Program-made: the position numbers and the translations under genes
Origin: Prolixibacteraceae bacterium
Lineage (GTDB): Bacteria; Bacteroidota; Bacteroidia; Bacteroidales; Prolixibacteraceae
Length of the DNA stretch: 7,052 nucleotides
Assembly (NCBI GenBank): GCA_018399395.1
Contig: JAGYOI010000067.1
Location: forward strand, 1-7,052
Direction of reading: 5' to 3'
Shown here: one piece after another, positions 1 through 5,709 of the stretch
Layout of the letters: each line of letters starts with the position of its first letter
Position numbering within the stretch: the stretch's first letter is position 1
The notes under the pieces: generated by a model
The model's database searches: none
What the model was told of the DNA's origin: nothing
What the model saw: the letters and a program-made list of their open reading frames with translations, nothing else

Positions 1-39
1 GAAAAAGTTGCCGCTAAACTTGGATTGTACGACGCCTGA
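1..39 (+). CDS. Possible C-terminal tail of an upstream gene (partial)
   Basis: Reading from base 1 in frame 1 gives 12 codons (EKVAAKLGLYDA) and then TGA at 37-39. The composition looks like the end of a soluble protein, but 12 open codons are common by chance and the start lies outside the window, so the product cannot be named. If real, it converges on the minus-strand methyltransferase gene and overlaps its last 26 bp (14-39). That overlap would cover only the methyltransferase codons after its conserved SEFRRR ending, which makes it tolerable. No terminator is visible between the two genes within the window. Confidence 0.3.
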   Translation, partial: EKVAAKLGLYDA

Positions 40-775
40 ACTCCGAGCATACAATAGAAGTAGCAATCGACACATTGAGTGACTCTACTTTTGTTTCGGC
101 AAACGATGGTATATAGAGCTTTTGGTTTACTTTCCCTTCAATTTCGGTTGAAATCCCGTTTCCTTCGTTTCCCATTACAATTATACCTGTGGGTGTTAGT
201 TCGCACGTATAAATGTTGTTACCGTTCAAAAATGTACCATATACAGGGAGATGTGTTAATGCAGGGCTTGAAAGAAAATCAACAAGATTTGTATAGCAAA
301 CATTTACATGGGCAATGGCACCCATTGTTGCTTGTATCGTTTTCGGGTTGTAACAATCGGCTGTTTTTAATGAACAAATGATGTTTTTAATTCCAAACCA
401 CGAGGCTAAACGTATTATCGTTCCTAAATTGCCGGGATCCTGAATGTCGTCTAAAGCTAACGAGAGTTCATTATTTAAGGTTTGAGCTTTGGGGATGAAA
501 TGCTTTTGTTGTGTGCAGATTGCAAGAATTGGCTGCGGGGTTTTAAAAGAACTTATTTTTTTTATCTCATCCCTTGATGCCGTAATTTTCTCACACTTCA
601 AGCTGCTGAATTGATCAATTATATCTTCAGTGCAAACGATCGTCCGGAAATCGTATTTTGCCTCAATAAGTTGTTGAATGGTTTTTTCTCCTTCAGCAAT
701 AAATAAATTCGTTTGCTCACGGTTTTTTTTTCGGTACAGCGAGTTTATAAATTTGATTTTGTTTTTGCTTAGCAC
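14..775 (-). CDS. SpoU/TrmH-family RNA 2'-O-methyltransferase
   Basis: The 253-residue protein should transfer a methyl group from S-adenosylmethionine to a ribose 2'-OH in rRNA or tRNA, in the cytoplasm. The N-terminal part (about 1-95) resembles the SpoU substrate-binding domain, with FIAEGEKTI near 25-33. The C-terminal part carries the three SPOUT motifs. Motif 1 is around 110-123 (DIQDPGNLGTIIRL, with N116 and the probable catalytic R122). Motif 2 is around 199-208 (IVMGNEGNGI, E204). Motif 3 is around 222-239 (IP followed by SLNVSIAT, N234). Motifs 2 and 3 form the knotted cofactor site in this family. The start is GTG at 775: the MLSKNKIKFI opening is typical of the family, and going upstream a stop is met before any ATG. 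The length is normal. It is divergent from tamL with 90 bp between the starts. The target nucleotide cannot be told from sequence, so I give no rlm or trm symbol. Confidence 0.93.
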   Translation of the reverse strand: MLSKNKIKFINSLYRKKNREQTNLFIAEGEKTIQQLIEAKYDFRTIVCTEDIIDQFSSLKCEKITASRDEIKKISSFKTPQPILAICTQQKHFIPKAQTLNNELSLALDDIQDPGNLGTIIRLASWFGIKNIICSLKTADCYNPKTIQATMGAIAHVNVCYTNLVDFLSSPALTHLPVYGTFLNGNNIYTCELTPTGIIVMGNEGNGISTEIEGKVNQKLYIPSFAETKVESLNVSIATSIVCSEFRRRTIQV

Positions 776-797
776 GATTAAAAATTTTGAGACAATT

Positions 798-805
798 CAA
801 AAATA
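798..805 (-). promoter_or_regulatory. Putative -7 promoter box of the methyltransferase gene
   Basis: On the minus strand this reads TATTTTTG, an exact match to the Bacteroidota -7 consensus TAnnTTTG. It would place the transcription start near 791-794 and leave a leader of under 20 nt before the GTG at 775. No TTG-type -33 element is seen at the usual spacing, and this AT-rich DNA makes chance matches likely, so confidence is modest. Confidence 0.35.
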
Positions 806-821
806 ATCAAATTAATGTGCT

Positions 822-859
822 TTGAAGCGACCACGAATATTTATGTTTGATTATTTTTG
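822..859 (+). promoter_or_regulatory. Tandem -7 promoter boxes upstream of tamL
   Basis: Two exact TAnnTTTG matches lie 10 bp apart, about one helical turn: TATGTTTG at 842-849 and TATTTTTG at 852-859. A TTG at 822-824 sits 17 bp before the first box, within the spacing range reported for Bacteroidota sigma-factor promoters. The first box predicts a transcript starting around 853-857, with a leader of about 10 nt before the GTG at 866. The second box would give an essentially leaderless message. No Shine-Dalgarno sequence is present. The first box has the better-placed -33 element. Confidence 0.5.
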
Positions 860-865
860 TGTAAA

Positions 866-3190
866 GTGAAAAGAAACAAATCTAAAATATACAACTATTT
901 GGCAGCGGTGTTGCTTGTTGCGACATTGAGCAACTGCCGTATGACCCGTTATGTGCCCGAAGATGATTATCTGCTGAAAGATTCAGAGGTTGTAATAGAG
1001 AAAAACAATTTTGAAAAGAAGAAATTACAATCTCATTTGGCACAGAAAGAAAACCTTAAGATTCTGGGATTTATGAAGTTTCATTTGTGGCTTTACAATT
1101 TATCTTCAAAGAAAAGGGAAAATGGATTGCTAAAAAGGGCAGGGGAACCCCCGGTAATTTACAACGAAGGTTTAAAAGATAAGTCAGCCAGCCAACTGCA
1201 AATGTATATGCACAATAAGGGTTACTATCAAGCCGAAGTGGACGATACTGTTTTATTTAAAAGGAAGACAGCACGCGTAAAATATCGTATAAAGCCAGGT
1301 GATCCTTACCGAATACGCAACGTAAATTACATCGTTAATGATGAACATTTATTGCCAATTGTTAATGAGGCACGCGATGACGCTTACTTTAAAAAGGGCG
1401 ATATTCTTGATGTTGAAGTGCTAGAAAATGAGCGTTCGAGGCTGACGAAACTTTTGCGCAATTCGGGATATTTCAATTTTTCGGAAGATTTTATTCATTA
1501 CGAAATCGATACTACACGTTACCGATATCTTGCCGATGTTGATTTAATTGTTGAAGACCGGTCGGTTTTGAGGGACAAAAGCCAAAGCAAATATCATAAA
1601 ACCTACGAAATTGATAACTACTCGGTATACATTGGCGAACAAAAGAATCAGGACTTTCTGGCCAAAAGTGGACACGCATATTCCGATTCGGTAACTGAAG
1701 GGAATTTTACATTTTTTTATAATGATAAGTTACCACTTAAAAAGCATGTGATTTATAAAACAATAGAGATGTTTCCCGGCGATGTTTATCGACAGTCGTT
1801 TGAAGACAAAACATACAACAATCTATATACTATTCGTCAGTTTAAATATGTAGATATTAAGTACAACGAGGTGAGCGGAAGAGGTGATAGTTTGAATGGC
1901 TACCTTGGGGGGCAGATGTATTTACCGCTTCAGGTAAAACAAAATTATTCATTTGATCTTGAAGGGACAAATACATCGGGTGATTTGGGAGTTGCCGGGA
2001 ACCTTAATTATCAGCATCGCAATTTATTCCGTGGTGCTGAGATTTTCGATATTAGTTTAAGGGGCGCAACTGAGCGGCAAATTACCGGCGTGGATGATGA
2101 AAAGTATAATACCATTGAATATGGTGGGAGAGTGCGGTTAACCGTGCCCGGGTTTGTATTTCCGTTTAACGAGGACAAACTGAATCTTCATACCATTCCA
2201 TTTACAACATTCTCTGTAGCCTATAACTATCAGAACAGGCCATACTATACACGAACAATCGTAAATGCCACATTAGGCTACAAATGGAGGTCAAGCGATT
2301 CAAGAATGCATAATTTCAATTTATTGGACTTGAATGCAGTTCGTATTTTTAGTTTGAATGATGACTTTATTGACCAGATTAAGGATTTATATATCAGGAG
2401 TAGTTATACCGACCATATTATTTCATCCAGCAACTATAGCCTTACGTACAGTAAAAATCGCGACAGCAACAGCGATGATTATGTGTTTTACAGAATGAAT
2501 ATCGAGGCTGCAGGGAATTTTCTGTGGGGGCTAAGTAATATTTTAAACCGCGAAAAGGTAGAACCTGGGGCCGATGCCTCAGACCAATCGTTGTACTACG
2601 AATATTTTGATACCCGTTTTGCACAATATGTTCGTGGTGATTTTGATTTTCGTTATGGATATCGTTTCGACAAATATAATATGATTGCTACCCGTGCATT
2701 TTTCGGGATTGCTTTGCCTTATGGCAACTTCAACCTTATGCCTTTCGAGAAGCAATATTTTACAGGAGGGGCAAACGGTGTACGCGCATGGCATGTCCGT
2801 TCCCTTGGGCCGGGTTCGTATTCGGCATCACAGGGCGAATATCCTAACCAGTCAGCCGATCTTAAGCTGGAGGCCAATGTCGAGTACCGTTTCAAGCTGT
2901 TTTGGATGCTGGAAGGCGCACTTTTTGTTGATGCCGGCAATATATGGGCGATAAATAGCTATGATAACAGGGAAGGAGCTGTTTTCAGGTTTAACCGTTT
3001 TTATAATGAATTTGCAGTTGGAACTGGTACCGGGTTGCGTATTGTTTCGCCATATTTTATTTTAAGGGTCGATTTGGGTGTTAAATTGCGAGACCCTTCT
3101 CTTGAGATGGGTCAAAGGTGGATTCATTTAAACAGGGGGCTAACTGCCGATGACTTGAATTTTAATATTGCGATTGGTTATCCGTTCTAA
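866..3190 (+). CDS. tamL: TamL, TamA-like outer-membrane lipoprotein of the Omp85 superfamily
   Basis: From GTG 866 the product is 774 residues. It opens with a lipoprotein signal: a basic n-region (KRNKSK), a hydrophobic stretch at about 11-21, and a lipobox LSNC ending at Cys24. After the Cys comes MTRYVPEDDYLL, resembling the start of the TamL family, the lipidated Bacteroidota form of TamA. Residues of about 30-360 are soluble and POTRA-like; segments such as YRIKPGDPYRIRNVNY are typical. The rest is a beta-rich Omp85 barrel with the lid-loop motif GGANGVRAW at 634-642 and a C-terminal Phe (IAIGYPF) serving as barrel insertion signal. The role known for the family is helping insert or assemble outer-membrane proteins, usually with inner-membrane TamB. 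An alternative start at TTG 857 overlaps a -7 box and adds only three residues before the basic region, so GTG is preferred. TGA at 848-850 limits the frame upstream. No tamB flanks it here. It could be annotated more loosely as a BamA/TamA or D15 surface-antigen protein. Confidence 0.9.
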   Translation: MKRNKSKIYNYLAAVLLVATLSNCRMTRYVPEDDYLLKDSEVVIEKNNFEKKKLQSHLAQKENLKILGFMKFHLWLYNLSSKKRENGLLKRAGEPPVIYNEGLKDKSASQLQMYMHNKGYYQAEVDDTVLFKRKTARVKYRIKPGDPYRIRNVNYIVNDEHLLPIVNEARDDAYFKKGDILDVEVLENERSRLTKLLRNSGYFNFSEDFIHYEIDTTRYRYLADVDLIVEDRSVLRDKSQSKYHKTYEIDNYSVYIGEQKNQDFLAKSGHAYSDSVTEGNFTFFYNDKLPLKKHVIYKTIEMFPGDVYRQSFEDKTYNNLYTIRQFKYVDIKYNEVSGRGDSLNGYLGGQMYLPLQVKQNYSFDLEGTNTSGDLGVAGNLNYQHRNLFRGAEIFDISLRGATERQITGVDDEKYNTIEYGGRVRLTVPGFVFPFNEDKLNLHTIPFTTFSVAYNYQNRPYYTRTIVNATLGYKWRSSDSRMHNFNLLDLNAVRIFSLNDDFIDQIKDLYIRSSYTDHIISSSNYSLTYSKNRDSNSDDYVFYRMNIEAAGNFLWGLSNILNREKVEPGADASDQSLYYEYFDTRFAQYVRGDFDFRYGYRFDKYNMIATRAFFGIALPYGNFNLMPFEKQYFTGGANGVRAWHVRSLGPGSYSASQGEYPNQSADLKLEANVEYRFKLFWMLEGALFVDAGNIWAINSYDNREGAVFRFNRFYNEFAVGTGTGLRIVSPYFILRVDLGVKLRDPSLEMGQRWIHLNRGLTADDLNFNIAIGYPF

Positions 3191-3193
3191 TCA

Positions 3194-3236
3194 CAAAAAA
3201 ATAGCTGCTAACCATAAAGTCAACAGCTATTCTTTT
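3194..3236. terminator. Bidirectional intrinsic terminator between tamL and fba
   Basis: An 8-bp inverted repeat, AATAGCTG at 3200-3207 and CAGCTATT at 3224-3231, encloses a 16-nt loop. It is flanked by an A tract on the left (3195-3200) and TTTT on the right (3233-3236). Read on the minus strand the stem is followed by a run of seven U, so it should work best for the aldolase gene. On the plus strand the U run is shorter but usable for tamL, whose stop codon is only a few bases away. Confidence 0.75.
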
Positions 3237-3254
3237 AGTGTTATAGTGAAATAC

Positions 3255-4250
3255 TTATGCTTTTTGGGCAGAACCTAATACGGTGTTGTTTTTGTGCATG
3301 TAAAGCTTTTTAAGTTCTTCACGTGCAGGTCCTAAATATTTACGGGGATCAAATTCTCCCGGCTTTTCTTTCATAACTTTACGAACAGCTGCAGTCATAG
3401 CCAAACGTCCGTCAGAGTCGATGTTAATTTTGCAAACAGCCGATTTTGCTGCTTTGCGAAGCTGATCTTCAGGAATACCAATAGCTGCATCAAGGTCACC
3501 ACCATTTTCGTTGATCATTTCAACATATTCCAATGGAACTGAAGATGAACCGTGAAGAACGATAGGGAATCCGGGGATTCTTTTCTCAATTTCTTCTAAT
3601 ATGTCGAATTTTAACGGTGGTGGAACCAGTTTGCCATTTTCATCTTTGGTGCATTGTGCCGGTGTAAATTTGTGTGCACCATGCGAAGTACCAATTGAGA
3701 TAGCCAATGAGTCAACACCTGTTCTTTTTACAAAGTCTTCAACTTCTTCAGGTTTTGTGTAGCTTGATTCTTCAGCCACAACATCATCTTCAACACCAGC
3801 TAAAACACCCAGTTCGCCTTCAACAGTAACGTCGTGCTTATGTGCGTATTCAACAACTTTTTTAGTCAGTTCAATATTTTCTTCGTATGAATGGTGTGAC
3901 CCGTCAATCATAACAGAAGAGAAGCCATTATCGATACAATCCTTGCACAACTCAAAAGTGTCGCCATGGTCGAGGTGTAGAACAATAGGAACTTCGTAGC
4001 CTAATTCTTTTACATATTCAGTTGCGCCTTTTGCCATGTTACGCAACAAAGTAGCGTTGGCATATTTACGTGCACCCGATGATACCTGTAAAATAACCGG
4101 TGATTTTGTTTCAACACAAGCTTGTAAAATAGCTTGTATTTGTTCGAGGTTATTGAAGTTGTACGCAGGAATAGCGTAGCCACCATCAATTGCTTTTTTG
4201 AATAACTCTTTGGAGTTAACCAAACCGAGTTCTTTATAACTAACAGTCAT
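3255..4250 (-). CDS. fba: Class II (IIB-type) fructose-1,6-bisphosphate aldolase
   Basis: The enzyme reversibly cleaves fructose-1,6-bisphosphate to dihydroxyacetone phosphate and glyceraldehyde-3-phosphate in glycolysis and gluconeogenesis, using a divalent metal, usually zinc. With the start at ATG 4250 it is 331 residues, normal for the family. Visible signatures are the N-terminal AIPAYNFNN (26-34), LHLDHGD (91-97; D94 likely catalytic, H95 metal ligand), VEGELG (143-148), SHGAHK (189-194; H190 metal ligand), LHGSSS (232-237; H233 metal ligand) and KINIDSD (274-280) of the phosphate/substrate site. The frame stays open to ATG 4298, but the extra 16 residues are Asn/Gln/Ile-rich and unlike the family, while MTVSYKELGLVN matches the usual Bacteroidota start. 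It is convergent with tamL and divergent from a second, distantly related aldolase gene. All catalytic positions appear intact, so it should be active. Confidence 0.95.
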   Translation of the reverse strand: MTVSYKELGLVNSKELFKKAIDGGYAIPAYNFNNLEQIQAILQACVETKSPVILQVSSGARKYANATLLRNMAKGATEYVKELGYEVPIVLHLDHGDTFELCKDCIDNGFSSVMIDGSHHSYEENIELTKKVVEYAHKHDVTVEGELGVLAGVEDDVVAEESSYTKPEEVEDFVKRTGVDSLAISIGTSHGAHKFTPAQCTKDENGKLVPPPLKFDILEEIEKRIPGFPIVLHGSSSVPLEYVEMINENGGDLDAAIGIPEDQLRKAAKSAVCKINIDSDGRLAMTAAVRKVMKEKPGEFDPRKYLGPAREELKKLYMHKNNTVLGSAQKA

Positions 4251-4312
4251 TTGATTTTGGTTTATGTTAATAATTATTTGTAATTGCTGAATGTTCATTC
4301 ACTAATGGATGC

Positions 4313-4343
4313 CAAAAGTAAAAATTTGAGGCTTTTATTGCAA
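4313..4343 (-). promoter_or_regulatory. Putative promoter of the IIB-type aldolase gene
   Basis: On the minus strand, TACTTTTG (4320-4313) exactly matches the TAnnTTTG -7 box, and TTG (4343-4341) lies 20 bp upstream as the -33 element. Both the sequence and the spacing fit Bacteroidota housekeeping promoters. The predicted transcription start is near 4306, giving a leader of roughly 55 nt before ATG 4250. Confidence 0.6.
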
Positions 4344-4370
4344 TGATTTGAAGATACAATTTCAATGATT
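4341..4370. repeat. Short direct repeat between the divergent aldolase genes
   Basis: The octamer CAATGATT occurs at 4341-4348 and again at 4363-4370, with starts 22 bp apart, about two helical turns. The first copy overlaps the putative -33 element of the minus-strand aldolase promoter. This arrangement could be a regulator site, but octamer pairs arise easily in AT-rich DNA. Confidence 0.3.
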
Positions 4371-4464
4371 ATTCTTTTATTAACAGTAATAAGAATCTCA
4401 CAGTAAACATTTCATACTGGTTTGTGTTTAAATGATGAAAAGTTATAACAAAAAATAAAACGCG

Positions 4465-5544
4465 ATGAAACCTATATCGGAAGTAGTAAAACCCGGTGTT
4501 GTAACCGGTAGTGATTTAAATTATATTTTAGAATATGCAAAGGAAAATAAATTTGCATTGCCTGCCGTAAACGTGGTAGGTAGCGATTCAATTAACGCTG
4601 TAATGGAAACTGCAAAAATTGTAAACTCTCCGGTTATCATTCAGCTTTCAAACGGGGGTGCGCAATTTGTTGCTGGTAAAGGTCTAAAGCTTGAAGGACA
4701 AAAGGCGCAGGTACTTGGTGCCGTTGCTGCTGCTAAACATGTTCATTCATTAGCCGCGGCATATGGTGTTCGTGTAATATTACACACCGACCATGCAGCC
4801 AAAAAGTTACTCCCGTGGATTGACGGGTTGATTGAGGCAAGCGAAACACATTATGCCGAAACCGGGAAGCCATTATTTAGCTCTCACATGCTCGACCTTT
4901 CAGAGGAACCTCTCGATGAAAACATTGAAACCTGTGTCCGCTATTTTAAACGGATGAGTAAAATTGACCAGTTGCTTGAAATTGAACTTGGTATAACAGG
5001 CGGCGAAGAGGATGGAGTGGACAATACAGGCATCGATAATTCATTGCTTTACACCCAGCCTGAGGAGGTTAACCGCTTTTATGAAGCATTAAAAGCTGTA
5101 TCGCCTAATTTTACCATTGCCGCTGCATTTGGAAATGTTCATGGTGTTTACAAACCCGGAAATGTGAAATTGCAGCCAAAAATCCTGAAAAATTCTCAAG
5201 ATTTTATTAAAGAAAAGCACAAACTGGAAGATGAAAAACCGGTAAAGTTTGTTTTTCACGGTGGAAGCGGTTCTTCTCACGAGGATATTCGGGAGGCTAT
5301 TGGCTATGGAGTGATAAAAATGAATATCGATACCGATACACAGTGGGCAACCTGGGACGGTATTAGAAAATATGAGGCTGAGAACCATGACTATCTTCAA
5401 GCTCAAATTGGTAACCCCGATGGGGAAGATAAGCCCAATAAAAAGTATTACGATCCCAGGGTTTGGTTGCGAAAAGCTCAGGAATCAATGATTGAGCGTC
5501 TTAAAAGCGCGTTTAATGATTTAAATTGTTTAGACCGAAATTAG
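4465..5544 (+). CDS. fbaA: Class II (IIA, E. coli FbaA-like) fructose-1,6-bisphosphate aldolase
   Basis: The 359-residue product is nearly colinear with E. coli FbaA as I recall it, including FALPAVN (30-36), SNGGA (62-66), AGKG (70-73), ILHTDH (105-110; D109 catalytic, H110 metal ligand), LLPWIDGL (115-122), LFSSHMLDLSEE (137-148), LEIELG (171-176), TGGEEDGVDN (178-187), FGNVHGVYKPGN (222-233; H226 metal ligand), VFHGGSGS (263-270; H265 metal ligand), KMNIDTDTQWATW (285-297) and NKKYYDPRVWLR (325-336). It catalyses the same cleavage/condensation of fructose-1,6-bisphosphate as the neighbouring minus-strand gene, but belongs to the other class II subgroup, with longer insertions. The start is certain: an in-frame TAA lies at 4456-4458, just upstream, and the family begins here. 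The region before ATG is A-rich with no Shine-Dalgarno sequence. I see no clear -7 box on this strand. Nothing looks damaged. Confidence 0.97.
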   Translation: MKPISEVVKPGVVTGSDLNYILEYAKENKFALPAVNVVGSDSINAVMETAKIVNSPVIIQLSNGGAQFVAGKGLKLEGQKAQVLGAVAAAKHVHSLAAAYGVRVILHTDHAAKKLLPWIDGLIEASETHYAETGKPLFSSHMLDLSEEPLDENIETCVRYFKRMSKIDQLLEIELGITGGEEDGVDNTGIDNSLLYTQPEEVNRFYEALKAVSPNFTIAAAFGNVHGVYKPGNVKLQPKILKNSQDFIKEKHKLEDEKPVKFVFHGGSGSSHEDIREAIGYGVIKMNIDTDTQWATWDGIRKYEAENHDYLQAQIGNPDGEDKPNKKYYDPRVWLRKAQESMIERLKSAFNDLNCLDRN

Positions 5545-5562
5545 ATATTAATAACCGTTAAG

Positions 5563-5593
5563 AAAAAAGAGCCGGCTTTGTCCGGCTTTTTTT
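5563..5593 (+). terminator. Rho-independent terminator after fbaA
   Basis: AGCCGG at 5570-5575 pairs with CCGGCT at 5582-5587 around a 6-nt loop. A run of six A on the left and a run of T on the right lengthen the stem and supply the U tract. It begins about 20 bp after the fbaA stop. This is a strong terminator in form and separates fbaA from the transporter gene. The A tract also allows weak function in the opposite direction. Confidence 0.9.
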
Positions 5594-5618
5594 ATTAAAT
5601 CAACTTACGAAAATGTAT

Positions 5619-5626
5619 TATTTTTG
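5619..5626 (+). promoter_or_regulatory. Putative distal -7 box upstream of the transporter gene
   Basis: TATTTTTG is an exact TAnnTTTG match lying just after the fbaA terminator. It would start a transcript near 5632 with a leader of about 78 nt containing the AT palindrome. No -33 element is seen at suitable spacing, and the same octamer recurs 60 bp downstream nearer the gene, so this copy is the weaker candidate. Confidence 0.3.
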
Positions 5627-5659
5627 TCATGCCAATGATAAAATGATGTATTGATGAGC

Positions 5660-5679
5660 AATAATATTTCAATATTATT
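5660..5679. repeat. Perfect 9-bp AT palindrome next to the transporter -7 box
   Basis: AATAATATT (5660-5668) and AATATTATT (5671-5679) are perfect inverted repeats separated by TC. The right arm ends on the first base of the putative -7 box at 5679-5686, so a dimeric regulator bound here would block that promoter. As RNA, if transcribed from the distal box, it would form a weak A-U hairpin. It has no T tract of terminator form immediately after it on the plus strand other than TTTTTGG. Confidence 0.55.
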
Positions 5680-5686
5680 ATTTTTG
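5679..5686 (+). promoter_or_regulatory. Putative proximal -7 box of the transporter gene
   Basis: TATTTTTG exactly matches the TAnnTTTG consensus and would place the transcription start near 5690-5693, leaving about 17-20 nt before ATG 5710. The nearest TTG (5651-5653) is 25 bp upstream, longer than usual, so the promoter may be weak or need an activator. The box abuts the AT palindrome. Confidence 0.45.
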
Positions 5687-5709
5687 GCTCAAATTTTAAA
5701 TGATTGGTA

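Noticed and set aside
79..381. Plus-strand 100-residue open frame opposite the methyltransferase
   Set aside because: It lies antisense to conserved SPOUT motifs, and its translation shows no domain features.
857..865. TTG at 857 as the start of TamL
   Set aside because: It overlaps the second -7 box and adds three residues before the basic signal region, whereas GTG 866 gives a standard signal peptide.
2442..2954. Open frames on both strands inside tamL
   Set aside because: They lie wholly within the strongly supported TamL coding frame and show no recognisable protein features.
4251..4298. Upstream ATG at 4298 adding 16 residues to the IIB-type aldolase
   Set aside because: The added residues are Asn/Gln/Ile-rich and unlike the family, whose members begin at about the second ATG (4250). 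The segment reads as leader DNA.
4371..4399. Imperfect inverted repeat ATTCTT...AAGAAT between the aldolase genes
   Set aside because: The arms pair only with a two-base bulge, there is no adjacent T tract, and the DNA is AT-rich, so chance is a sufficient explanation.
4415..4424. TACTGGTTTG as a promoter box for fbaA
   Set aside because: It has four bases instead of two between TA and TTTG, so it does not fit the -7 consensus.
5629..5646. Five-codon frame (MPMIK) after the distal -7 box, as a possible leader peptide
   Set aside because: It is too short and has no regulatory codon run, attenuator hairpins or other support.
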